Shown here: in pieces, positions 43,187 through 52,127 of the stretch
Position numbering within the stretch: position 1 is the stretch's first letter
Layout of the letters: every line of letters starts with the position of its first letter
Assembly: GCA_002345675.1 (NCBI GenBank)
Contig: DDWL01000016.1
Span: forward strand, 1 to 64,000
Source of the DNA: Bacteroidales bacterium UBA2287
GTDB taxonomy: Bacteria; Bacteroidota; Bacteroidia; Bacteroidales; Tenuifilaceae
Direction of reading: 5' to 3'
Length of the DNA stretch: 64,000 nt
Position numbers and translations under genes: made by a program
Notes under the pieces: model-generated
What the model saw: only the letters and a program-made list of their open reading frames with translations
Database searches by the model: none
What the model was told of the DNA's origin: nothing

Positions 43187-46100
43187 ATGAGCGAGTCGAT
43201 ACTTAAGGCGCTAATGCAACTTTTTGCAATTATCGCTCACCCCGAAAACGATCAAAGCTCAGACGAGGCAGATACCGACCGTAGAAAGGTAGTTGAATCG
43301 TTCCTTAGGCAACAGTTAAACCAAGACTTGGTTAGAGAATACATTAAAGTTTTCGACTACTACTACGAAATACATCAAGAAAAGCAAAGCGAAACAGGAA
43401 AAAAAGCCAAACGCACATCATCAAGTTCGGTTAGGGTACTAAAAATTTGCACCCAAATAAACGAAGAACTTGTACTGCAACAAAAGGTTGTTGTTCTCTT
43501 CAAACTTCTCGAGTTTGTAAAATCCGACGAAGGCACTGTTACCGATCAGGAAATGGCCTTTATTTCAACTGTTGCCGAAACATTTTTTATTCCCGACGAC
43601 GAATTTAACGACATTCGCGACTTTGTACTAAATGGAACAAAAGGGAAAGTTGCTTCGGACCGAATTCTAATAATTAATGATATCGATTCGCCCCCAGTGC
43701 AAAATGTGCAGCATATGCGCGCCATAGGCTTGCACGGCAACATTAGCATACTAAGGGTCGAAAGTGCAAGCATTTACCTTCTTTGCTACTCGGGCGATGA
43801 AGAACTATACCTAAATGGGCACCTTTTACGAACCGATCGCACCTATGTGCTAAATCATGGTTCCTCAATTCGAAACCCAAAGTTAAAGCCAATATACTAC
43901 AGCGATATTGTTGCGCAGTTTACTATTGATAAAATTGGGGAAAAAATCCTCTTCGATGTATCCGACCTTGAGTTTCGCTTTAAAGGAGGAAAAGTTGGAC
44001 TACACCCCTTAAGTTTTGCCTTCGAATCGGGGCAACTCGTAGGAATTATGGGAGCATCGGGCGCAGGTAAATCTACGCTTCTTAATGTACTTAATGGATC
44101 GGAGGTTCCAACATCGGGCAGTATTTCAATTAACGGAGTTAATATTCACAGCCAAAGCACCGAAGTTGAAGGCCTTATTGGATTTGTATCGCAGGACGAC
44201 TTGCTAATTGAAGAGCTTACTGTTTTCCAAAACCTATACTATAACGCCAAACTTTGCTTCGACAACTATACCGAAAAGGAAATTCTTAAAGCAGTTGAAA
44301 CAACCCTTATAAGTTTAGGCCTTTTCGAAATAAAAGACATGAAAGTCGGTTCGCCTCTAAATAAAAAGATTAGCGGAGGTCAACGCAAAAGGCTAAACAT
44401 TGCCCTCGAACTTATTCGTGAACCCGCTATTCTGTTCCTCGATGAGCCAACCAGCGGACTAAGTTCGCGCGACTCTGAAAATATTCTCGACCTATTAAAG
44501 GAACTTACCTTTAAGGGAAAGCTCGTTTTTGTTGTAATTCACCAGCCCTCTTCGGACATATTCAAAATGTTCGATAAGCTAATAATTCTCGATACTGGTG
44601 GATACCTTATATACAATGGCGACCCCATCGAATCTATTATCTACTTTAAATCGAGGGTGCAACACGCCAACTGGAACGAAAGCGAGTGTAGAGCCTGCGG
44701 TAACGTTAATCCCGAACAGGTATTCAATATTGTTGAAGCCAATGTACTCGACGAATACGGAAATCCAACCCGTTCGAGAAAGACAACTCCTCCTGAGTGG
44801 CGGCAGTTTTACAACGAGTTTATATTAGAGCAAATTGATAAGAATGGTGAAATTCCCGAAAGCCTCCCAAAAAATCAGTTTAAAATACCGGGTTGGGTAA
44901 AGCAGCTAAAAGTTTTCATTCGTCGCGATGTGCTAAGTAAACTGGCCAATAGCCAGTATATGATTATTAACATTTTCGAAGCTCCGCTTCTTGCAGTACT
45001 CCTTGCATATATTATTAAATTCTATAATGTCGATGTAGCCAATACGTTAGGCTACACTTACATGGAAAACAGCAATATTACCGTATACCTTTTCATGTCG
45101 GTAATAGTGGCCTTTTTTATAGGATTAACGGTAAGTGCCGAGGAAATTATAAAGGATCGAAAAATTCAAAAACGCGAGCGTTTCCTTAACCTTAGCTGGA
45201 GCAGTTACTTAATGTCCAAAGTAATAATTCTGCTTGCCATTTCTGCATTTCAGGCCTTAGTATTTGTGCTTATAGGAAACACAATTCTCGAAATAAAGGG
45301 AATGTATTTCTTCTACTGGGTTGCTCTTTTCAGCACATGGGTGTCGGCTAATCTTTTGGGCTTAGTAATTTCCGATAGTTTTAAAACTGTTGTAACAATT
45401 TACATTCTAATCCCATTCCTGGTAATTCCTCAAATTATACTTAGCGGTATTATTGTAAAGTACGAAAAATTAAACCCAAACATTTCATCGCCAAGCAGCA
45501 TTCCCTTTTACGGAGAAATAATTTTTACCCGCTGGGCTTACGAAGCGCTTTCGGTTCATCAGTTTAAAAATAATAAGTACCAAAAGCAGTTTTATATTTA
45601 CGACGAGGCCATGAGCATTTCGGATTACAAGCGAAACTACTGGCTAAAATCACTTCAAAACAAAGTCGACCTTTGCGAAAGAAACTACGATAACCCTTTG
45701 CGCGCAGGCGATGTAAGATTGGCTCTCACTCTAATTTTCAATGAAATTGAAAAGGAATCTCATGGTGTAGGAGCTTCGGGCATTGCCTTTAAGCAACTAA
45801 ACAAGCTTACTCCCGAAAACATTAACGATGAGCTAATAGGTCAACTAAAAACCTACCTCGAACAGGTTAGGCTATATTACGTTAAGCTTTACAAAGCTGC
45901 AAACGAAAGGAAGGATAGCATAATTACTTCGATGCAAAAAACCGAAACCGAAAGGCAGCAATTCTTAACCCTTAAACACCAGTACTTTAACGAGAATTTA
46001 AACGACTTTGTACGAAACTCGTCGGAAATGGAACGCATTATTGAGTACAAAGGTAGGCTAATTCAAAAAGTTGATCCAATTTACCTTTTACCCGAAAGCC

Positions 46101-46285
46101 CTTTTATAAATGCACACTTTTACGCCCCATACAAGCAGGTATTTGGAACATTCTTTAGCACTTTTTGGGTAAACATTGCGGTTATATGGTTCTTTTCAAT
46201 TATGCTGTATGTTGTACTGTTTTACCGACTACTAAAGCGCTTTTTAGACTTTATGGAGAACAAACTTAGCAATGGCTCGGAATAA
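43187..46285 (+). CDS. ABCG-type ABC transporter with TerB-like and FHA-like N-terminal domains
   Basis: The 1032-residue protein has a TerB-like helical region (about 75-155, VLFKLLEFVKSDEGTVTDQEMAFISTVAETF). A beta-rich FHA-like domain follows (about 165-265, containing RVESASIYLLCYSGDEELYLNG). The ABC ATPase domain (about 265-490) has Walker A GASGAGKST near 288, signature ISGGQRKRLN near 394 and Walker B ILFLDEPTSGL near 415. The membrane domain has about six helices (600-1025) and is split by a long soluble insertion before the last helix. The order ATPase then membrane domain matches the ABCG/White type. The substrate is unknown. A strong terminator separates it from the convergent siaC. 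Confidence 0.88.
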   Translation: MSESILKALMQLFAIIAHPENDQSSDEADTDRRKVVESFLRQQLNQDLVREYIKVFDYYYEIHQEKQSETGKKAKRTSSSSVRVLKICTQINEELVLQQKVVVLFKLLEFVKSDEGTVTDQEMAFISTVAETFFIPDDEFNDIRDFVLNGTKGKVASDRILIINDIDSPPVQNVQHMRAIGLHGNISILRVESASIYLLCYSGDEELYLNGHLLRTDRTYVLNHGSSIRNPKLKPIYYSDIVAQFTIDKIGEKILFDVSDLEFRFKGGKVGLHPLSFAFESGQLVGIMGASGAGKSTLLNVLNGSEVPTSGSISINGVNIHSQSTEVEGLIGFVSQDDLLIEELTVFQNLYYNAKLCFDNYTEKEILKAVETTLISLGLFEIKDMKVGSPLNKKISGGQRKRLNIALELIREPAILFLDEPTSGLSSRDSENILDLLKELTFKGKLVFVVIHQPSSDIFKMFDKLIILDTGGYLIYNGDPIESIIYFKSRVQHANWNESECRACGNVNPEQVFNIVEANVLDEYGNPTRSRKTTPPEWRQFYNEFILEQIDKNGEIPESLPKNQFKIPGWVKQLKVFIRRDVLSKLANSQYMIINIFEAPLLAVLLAYIIKFYNVDVANTLGYTYMENSNITVYLFMSVIVAFFIGLTVSAEEIIKDRKIQKRERFLNLSWSSYLMSKVIILLAISAFQALVFVLIGNTILEIKGMYFFYWVALFSTWVSANLLGLVISDSFKTVVTIYILIPFLVIPQIILSGIIVKYEKLNPNISSPSSIPFYGEIIFTRWAYEALSVHQFKNNKYQKQFYIYDEAMSISDYKRNYWLKSLQNKVDLCERNYDNPLRAGDVRLALTLIFNEIEKESHGVGASGIAFKQLNKLTPENINDELIGQLKTYLEQVRLYYVKLYKAANERKDSIITSMQKTETERQQFLTLKHQYFNENLNDFVRNSSEMERIIEYKGRLIQKVDPIYLLPESPFINAHFYAPYKQVFGTFFSTFWVNIAVIWFFSIMLYVVLFYRLLKRFLDFMENKLSNGSE

Positions 46286-46297
46286 ATGAATATACAT

Positions 46298-46342
46298 AAA
46301 ACAGAAAAGCCTGACTTAAAATATGCCAGGCTTTTCTGTTTT
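46298..46342. terminator. Bidirectional terminator between the ABC transporter and siaC
   Basis: A perfect 16-bp inverted repeat, AAAACAGAAAAGCCTG and CAGGCTTTTCTGTTTT, with a 13-base loop. The A and T tails allow it to serve both convergent genes. Confidence 0.85.
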
Positions 46343-46359
46343 AGGAAATAAAAAATGTA

Positions 46360-46740
46360 TTAGTCAACTATCTGAATCATTTTGAAAGGAACCTTAATAA
46401 TCGATTCATAATCCTCACCAGCTTCAAGCATATCCTCATCGTCCTCCTCGTAGTACCAGTTAATTACAATATCGTTTTGATTCTTTTTTATAGCCTCAAG
46501 TTTCTTAAAAACATCGAGAATACACTTTGATGAACTGGTATTAAAATACTCCAGTTGAATATTTACAACTGTTTTAGCAGCAGGACTTTTTGAGTACTCC
46601 TCGAGCCAATCAACAACAGGTTTATAAAACTCAATGGAATTCTCAGGAATTGATCGTCCCTTTATTTCAACAACTCCCGTTTCGGGATTCATAATTACTG
46701 TAGGGGTTTTAGGGCTACCCTCAATTTTTATCAATTCCAT
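46360..46740 (-). CDS. siaC: SiaC family regulatory phosphoprotein (DUF1987)
   Basis: The 126-residue protein has the DUF1987/SiaC pattern: an N-terminal IEGSPKTPTVIMNPETGVVEIKGRSIPENSIEFYKPVVDWLEEY, then the partner-switch segment VNIQLEYFNTSSSKCILDVFKKL. In Pseudomonas SiaC the equivalent NT(S/T) region holds the Thr that SiaB phosphorylates; here the candidates are Thr/Ser in YFNTSSS. It is encoded 21 bp downstream of siaB. The Pseudomonas effector SiaD (diguanylate cyclase) and phosphatase SiaA are not in the window, so the target is unknown. Confidence 0.9.
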   Translation of the reverse strand: MELIKIEGSPKTPTVIMNPETGVVEIKGRSIPENSIEFYKPVVDWLEEYSKSPAAKTVVNIQLEYFNTSSSKCILDVFKKLEAIKKNQNDIVINWYYEEDDEDMLEAGEDYESIIKVPFKMIQIVD

Positions 46741-46761
46741 AATATCAGTATGTGTTAATTA

Positions 46762-47307
46762 TCAATCGTTTATTAATAAATTTAAGGTAAAAAAATCAAA
46801 TTCATTGTTATAATCGAAAAAACGATAGTCTAACGAATTGCCTGTTTTTCTAGCCATATCAATTAAACCTAAACCGCCTCCACCTTTCTCGGAAAACTTC
46901 TGATTATTGAGAACAAATTTATAAAAATCTTTTAACTCATCGCTCGAAAGTGAGTTAATCTTATCAATTTTTTCTTTTAGCATGCTCGACTTTTCACGCT
47001 TAACAAAATTTCCTGTTGAAATTCGAAAACCAACTGACACTTTGCTAAGTATAAAAACACCATAATTCGAATCCCCTTCCCTCATTTCTTCAGGTGCATC
47101 GACGTGATGATATAGGTTTTGCAAACTCTCTACTAAAACGTTGTATAACTTTTTTCTAGTTGAATTTTGCTGAACGGTATCGTCAATTTTCGATTCAACA
47201 AGGTTTAGCGTGTTAGCTATAATGTCAGCACCAATGCTACCCTTATAGGCAACTATAACCTCCCCCTGGTTCATGTACTCAAAGCATTGATCAAGAAAGA
47301 AACTCAT
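46762..47307 (-). CDS. siaB: SiaB family protein kinase (DUF6272)
   Basis: The 181-residue protein resembles SiaB-type kinases, which have a GHKL-related fold. An N-box-like LYNVLVESLQNLYHHVD, a FILSKVSVGFRISTGNFV strand pair and a GGGGLGLIDMARKTGNSLDYRF segment (G2-like) are visible. It should phosphorylate the adjacent SiaC protein. It is transcribed in front of siaC and separated from the upstream methyltransferase gene by a terminator. Confidence 0.87.
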   Translation of the reverse strand: MSFFLDQCFEYMNQGEVIVAYKGSIGADIIANTLNLVESKIDDTVQQNSTRKKLYNVLVESLQNLYHHVDAPEEMREGDSNYGVFILSKVSVGFRISTGNFVKREKSSMLKEKIDKINSLSSDELKDFYKFVLNNQKFSEKGGGGLGLIDMARKTGNSLDYRFFDYNNEFDFFTLNLLIND

Positions 47308-47439
47308 TTAGGCTAATTTTTCTTTTGAAATGCATATTTTTAGTTGCCTAGAACAAATATATAAAAATTTATGGAGTATAAATCAAGTTTTTGGTAAACA
47401 AAATTAAAGAAATTTAACAAATAGCGCATGTTTGCTAAA

Positions 47440-47475
47440 AAAAAGGAGAAAACGCTTAGCGATTTTCTCCTTTTT
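47440..47475 (-). terminator. Terminator of the RNA methyltransferase gene
   Basis: AAAAAGGAGAAAA (47440-47452) and TTTTCTCCTTTTT (47463-47475) form a 13-bp perfect stem. On the minus strand it is followed by a T run. It lies 31 bp after the methyltransferase stop and before siaB. Confidence 0.85.
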
Positions 47476-47506
47476 CCGATACACACAATAGCGTTTATGA
47501 CTTATG

Positions 47507-48697
47507 CTACTCGTTTGCAACCTTTTTATCACTGTTAGTATCTTCTTCTCTATACTTTGCCTTCATGCTTCCTTTGTACATACTGAAACGCTGAAACTTA
47601 CATTCGATAGTCCCGTTTAAAAGAGAAATTGTTCGTGAAGCATGCAAACCAAAACTTTTTAAGGCTTCGGTGTTACCTGCAAGCATCCAAATATCCCAAC
47701 CGTCGTACTTTTGCTTAAAGCAATCGCCAACCTGACGGTAAAAAATATCGAGTTGCTCCTTTTTTAAGCGTTCACCGTAAGGAGGATTAGTAATAACAAC
47801 ACCAGTAGTTGCTGGGGGCACTAGGTCGAAAATGGAACTGTGCTGAACCTCAATAAATCGCTGAAGTCCTGCGCTCTTAAGATTTTCGCGTGTAATTTCA
47901 ATAGCTCTTTTCGAAAGGTCGCCGCCTAGAATAATTGCCGACGATTCGCGCTCTGTGCTATCGTCGTTGTAAACCTTTTCAAAAAGTTCCTTATCAAAAT
48001 TAAGCCAGTTCTCAAAACCAAACTCTTTACGAAAAACCCCTGGCGGAATTCCCCTTGCAATTAGCGCTGCCTCAATTAAAAGAGTTCCCGAGCCACACAT
48101 GGGGTCGACAAAAGGTTTTGAGTCGTCCCACCCCGAAAGCAGAATTAAGCCTGCTGCAAGCACTTCGTTTAAGGGAGCCACATCTTGAAGTTGCCTATAG
48201 CCCCTGCGGTGAAGCGAATCGCCCGACGAATCGAGAAGAACTGTACACTCTTGTCCTGATATATGAATGTGAAGCTGAATGTGTGGGTTTTTTGGGTCGA
48301 CAAAGGGACGACGTCCAGTATTATCGCGAAACTGATCGGCAATTGCGTCTTTTAGCTTAAGTGCAACGTACCGCGAATGCGTAAAAGTTTCGGAGTTTAC
48401 TACACCATCAACAGCAAACTTATGCGAAATATCCATTATGGTTGACCAGTCGAACTTTTTAGCTTGCCCATACAGTTCCTCTTCGTTTCGAGCTGTGAAA
48501 TGGTAAATAGGCTTTAAAATGCGAATGGCTGTACGGCAATGAAAGTTAGCCCTGTAAAGGTCTTCGGTGGTACCTCGAAACGACACTGCACGACGATGAA
48601 CTGTAAGGTCGTCGATTCCAATGGCACGTAGCTCCTTTGCGAGCACCTCTTCTAATCCAAACAGGGTTTTGGCAACAAAATCAAACTTTTGGGTCAT
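47507..48697 (-). CDS. THUMP-domain class I SAM-dependent RNA methyltransferase
   Basis: The 396-residue enzyme resembles the N-terminal half of RlmL (COG0116), which methylates 23S rRNA guanine N2. The ferredoxin-like and THUMP region covers about residues 1-155 (AKTLFGLEEVLAKELRAIG, RYVALKLKDAIADQFRDNTGRRP). The methyltransferase domain follows, with DPMCGSGTLLIEAALIARGIPPG (SAM site) and the catalytic NPPYGERL. A short charged tail ends the protein. It lies 15 bp after the DEAD-box helicase gene, so a joint role in ribosome assembly is plausible. Confidence 0.93.
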   Translation of the reverse strand: MTQKFDFVAKTLFGLEEVLAKELRAIGIDDLTVHRRAVSFRGTTEDLYRANFHCRTAIRILKPIYHFTARNEEELYGQAKKFDWSTIMDISHKFAVDGVVNSETFTHSRYVALKLKDAIADQFRDNTGRRPFVDPKNPHIQLHIHISGQECTVLLDSSGDSLHRRGYRQLQDVAPLNEVLAAGLILLSGWDDSKPFVDPMCGSGTLLIEAALIARGIPPGVFRKEFGFENWLNFDKELFEKVYNDDSTERESSAIILGGDLSKRAIEITRENLKSAGLQRFIEVQHSSIFDLVPPATTGVVITNPPYGERLKKEQLDIFYRQVGDCFKQKYDGWDIWMLAGNTEALKSFGLHASRTISLLNGTIECKFQRFSMYKGSMKAKYREEDTNSDKKVANE

Positions 48698-48712
48698 AAA
48701 AAAATATTCAGG

Positions 48713-50296
48713 CTAATTCTTGTCCTTTGCTCTGGTTACTAATGGCTTACCATCTTGTTTTCTTTTTCCAAATGCGGCTAATATTTTCTCAGCATCGTCG
48801 AATGGAACAGTAATAAACGAGAATTCGTTGAACACCGCAATATCGTCGATTTTATTTTCAGGAATTTGAACCTCCTTCTGAATAAACTCGGTAATTTTAC
48901 GTGGGGTCATTCCATCTAATTTACCTCGAGCAACGAATAAACGAGCTGTACCCTTTTTATCGACCTTAAAGGTTCGAATTTCGGCATAGTTCTTCTCGTC
49001 GAGCTGAGTTTTAAAGGCCATGCGAAGAAGAGCCGCAAGAGCAATTTCGGGTCCGTTAACCTCGAGTAAATCTTCGGCCATACCAAGGTATTCGGTATAG
49101 TTTCCGGTTGTAACTATGCCTTGAATATCTTCCTTAATTTTTGCCTTTTTAACCTCAATAATATCCTGAGGTCTAGGTAAAACCTCCTTGCGAATATCGG
49201 ATTTTATGGTTTTTTGTAAAACCATAAACTTACGGTACTCATCGGGAGTAATAAACGTAATAGCAGTTCCCTCTTTGCCTGCACGACCAGTACGACCAAT
49301 GCGGTGAATATAAGAATCGGGATCTTGAGGTAAGCCGTAGTTTATTACGTGCGAAAGATCGGTAATGTCAATTCCACGGGCTGCTACATCGGTTGCAACA
49401 AGAATGTTAAGGTGTTTTTTTCGAAACTTTTTAAGCGTTTTTTCGCGTTGAGCTTGCGAAATTTCGCCGTGTAGTCCTTCGGCACCATAACCAAGTTCGA
49501 TAAGTTTGCTGGTTACCTCATCAACATCGAGGCGAGTACGACAGAAAACTAATCCGTAAAACTCGGGTTCAATATCAACAATTCGGGTTAGGGCATCGAA
49601 ACGATCGCCCTTGCGAACTTCGAAGTAAATTTGGTCGGTAAGGCTTGTTGGGCGTTGGTTATTTCCTGCCGATATGGTTTTAGGATTGTGCATAAACTTT
49701 TTAGCAAGTTTTACAATCCTATCGGGCATTGTAGCCGAGAAGAGTAGAGTTCTCTTTTCAGTTGGCGTATGGCTAAGGATAAGTTCAATATCCTCAATAA
49801 AGCCCATGTTAAGCATTTCGTCGGCCTCATCGAGTACAGCCCACTCAAGTTTGGTAAAAGTTAAATCGCCGCGTTTAATAAGGTCGAGAATACGACCAGG
49901 CGTACCAACAACCACGGCAGCACCGCTTCTGAGACGGCGTTGCTGTTCCGAAATTGACTGCCCTCCGTAAAGGGTTATTACGTTAATATTACGGTTACCA
50001 CGGTACGAAAGAATTTCGTCGGTAACCTGAAGTGCGAGTTCCCTTGTTGGAACAAGGATAAGGGCTTTAACACTTTTATTGTCGCCACTTTTTACTTTAT
50101 CGAGAATGGGTAAGCCAAAAGCGGCTGTTTTACCTGTGCCAGTTTGTGCCTGGCCAATAACATCACAGTCTTCGCTAATTAAAACTGGCAATGCCAGCTT
50201 TTGAATTGGTGATGGTGTTTCAAATCCCTTACCGGCTATTGCTTTAAGAGATTCCTCGGATAAACCAAGGATTGAAAATTCGTTTGGTACTTGCAT
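48713..50296 (-). CDS. DEAD-box RNA helicase with DbpA-type RNA-binding domain
   Basis: The 527-residue helicase shows the Q motif (GFETPSPIQKLALP), motif I AQTGTGKTAAF, motif Ia PTRELALQ, motif II LDEADEML, motif III SATMP, motif V TDVAARGID and motif VI HRIGRTGRAGKEG. A C-terminal DbpA-like RRM fold (about 435-510, ARLFVARGKLDGMTPRKITEFIQKE) follows. It resembles CshA/DeaD/DbpA-type proteins, which remodel RNA in ribosome biogenesis or cold adaptation. Confidence 0.95.
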   Translation of the reverse strand: MQVPNEFSILGLSEESLKAIAGKGFETPSPIQKLALPVLISEDCDVIGQAQTGTGKTAAFGLPILDKVKSGDNKSVKALILVPTRELALQVTDEILSYRGNRNINVITLYGGQSISEQQRRLRSGAAVVVGTPGRILDLIKRGDLTFTKLEWAVLDEADEMLNMGFIEDIELILSHTPTEKRTLLFSATMPDRIVKLAKKFMHNPKTISAGNNQRPTSLTDQIYFEVRKGDRFDALTRIVDIEPEFYGLVFCRTRLDVDEVTSKLIELGYGAEGLHGEISQAQREKTLKKFRKKHLNILVATDVAARGIDITDLSHVINYGLPQDPDSYIHRIGRTGRAGKEGTAITFITPDEYRKFMVLQKTIKSDIRKEVLPRPQDIIEVKKAKIKEDIQGIVTTGNYTEYLGMAEDLLEVNGPEIALAALLRMAFKTQLDEKNYAEIRTFKVDKKGTARLFVARGKLDGMTPRKITEFIQKEVQIPENKIDDIAVFNEFSFITVPFDDAEKILAAFGKRKQDGKPLVTRAKDKN

Positions 50297-50416
50297 TTAT
50301 GTATTGTAATTTGTTTTTTAATAATGCACAATATACGCTATAATTCATTATGCCACAATGGAATATTTAAAATATTGACTAAGAATAATTGCAAAATTCC
50401 TTTGCACTATTTCTCA

Positions 50417-52021
50417 TTACTCTACAACCAAATGGTTGTATTTATTCCAGTTTCGCAGCACTTCAACTGCTTGTATTAGCGCATTATTTTTTTGGTTTAT
50501 AACTTGAAAATAGTAGTTTGTGGAAAAAATATTCTGAGCTAAAAGAGCTTTAAGCTGAATTTTAATTTCGTCCTCTGACAGTTTAAGGCCTTCTTGGTCG
50601 GTTTCAACTCCTTGCTTTACCGCAAATTCTATAAATTCATTCATTGCCTTATCGGTAATGGTGAAGTTTTGATTATACTTTTCGAAAGTGGGGTAACTCT
50701 TTTTTATTTGCTTTCGATTACCATCGACATACTTAAGTACAAATTGATTAAGAACGCCCTTTCTAATAAGTTTTCCGTAGTAGGGTGAATAAAAACTTGT
50801 ATCAATCGGTACAAAGAAATCGGGCATAATGCCACCGCCACCGTAAACGGTTTTCTTTTTAATTAAAGTGCTGTACTTTAACGAATCGGGTAACGAAATA
50901 CTGTCGGACGAGTAGAGTTCCCCCTTTTTAAGCCTATTGGAAAAGTCTTTAGAATAATCTTCGAATTCGCCCATTCCGTAGGGTTTCTGAATAACCCTTC
51001 CGGTTGGAGTATGATAACGGGCAACTGTAAGGCGAATCATTGATCCATCGGGAAGTGGCATTTGGTTTTGCACCAACCCTTTGCCAAACGATCGACGACC
51101 AATTATAATTCCTCTATCCCAATCCTGCACTGCCCCAGCAACAATTTCGCTTGCCGATGCCGAACCCTCATCAACAAGAATTACCAATCGTCCAGTTTTA
51201 AAAACACCTGCTGAGGTTGAGTAAAAATCGGTACGAGGATTATTGCGTCCTTCGGTATACACTATTAATTTACCAGCGTGCAAAAAATGGTCGGCCAAAG
51301 CAACTGCGGCATTTAAGTATCCTCCGCCATTACCTCTGAGGTCGAGCACCAAATCCTGCATTTTCAATCTGCGCAAAGTATCAAGAGCATCGAGAAATTC
51401 GCGTTCGGTAGTAAGTGAAAACCTATTTAACTTAATATACCCAATTCTATCGTCGATCATGTACGATGCATCGAGGCTGTAAATTGGAATTCGGTCGCGA
51501 ATAATTGTAAAATCTAATGGTTTTGAAGAACCTCTTCTTAAAATTGAAACCAGTACTTTTGTGCCTCTATCGCCCCTAAGCATTTTAAATACATCGCTAT
51601 TCTTAATGCCAACACCAGCAATTGGTTTTCCGTCGACTACAATAATTCTGTCGCCAGCAATAATTCCAACTCTTTCGGAGGGTCCGCCAGGAACAGGATT
51701 AACAACCATTAGGGTGTCGTTCATAATGTTAAACTCAACGCCAATTCCCTCAAAGTTACCTTCGAGTGGTTCGTTCATGGCTTTAACATCTTCCTTTGAA
51801 ATATAAACTGAGTGAGGATCGAGTTTATTAAGAAAATCTACAATAGCATCTTCAACTAATTTGTCGGTGTTAAGCGTATCGACATACTCGGTTGACACAA
51901 GCTGTAAAAAGCGAGCCATTTTGTAAATGCTAAGGTTCGAATTAGCCTGAGCATTTAAATTGCCAGAAGTAAAAAGAGAAATTGCAACTACTAGCGATGT
52001 GAAAACAATTCTTTTTATCAT
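50417..52021 (-). CDS. S41 family C-terminal processing peptidase
   Basis: The 534-residue exported protease (signal peptide ending GNLNAQ) has a PDZ domain (about 75-170, GIGVEFNIMNDTLMVVNPVPGGPSERVGIIAGDRIIVVDG). The S41 catalytic core has LDLRGNGGGYLNAA, the serine in VDEGSASASEIVAGA, and the lysine in RRSFGKGLVQ. A C-terminal extension of about 180 residues is typical of the Bacteroidota members. It degrades or trims periplasmic proteins. It is transcribed alone. Confidence 0.94.
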   Translation of the reverse strand: MIKRIVFTSLVVAISLFTSGNLNAQANSNLSIYKMARFLQLVSTEYVDTLNTDKLVEDAIVDFLNKLDPHSVYISKEDVKAMNEPLEGNFEGIGVEFNIMNDTLMVVNPVPGGPSERVGIIAGDRIIVVDGKPIAGVGIKNSDVFKMLRGDRGTKVLVSILRRGSSKPLDFTIIRDRIPIYSLDASYMIDDRIGYIKLNRFSLTTEREFLDALDTLRRLKMQDLVLDLRGNGGGYLNAAVALADHFLHAGKLIVYTEGRNNPRTDFYSTSAGVFKTGRLVILVDEGSASASEIVAGAVQDWDRGIIIGRRSFGKGLVQNQMPLPDGSMIRLTVARYHTPTGRVIQKPYGMGEFEDYSKDFSNRLKKGELYSSDSISLPDSLKYSTLIKKKTVYGGGGIMPDFFVPIDTSFYSPYYGKLIRKGVLNQFVLKYVDGNRKQIKKSYPTFEKYNQNFTITDKAMNEFIEFAVKQGVETDQEGLKLSEDEIKIQLKALLAQNIFSTNYYFQVINQKNNALIQAVEVLRNWNKYNHLVVE

Positions 52022-52127
52022 ACAAACAAATAATTTCTGTTCCGACTCAGTTGTCGGAAAATTATTAAGGTAAGGTACTCATTAATATACTACCTATTAA
52101 CGAGAAAACCCACAGAAAAGTTTACCG

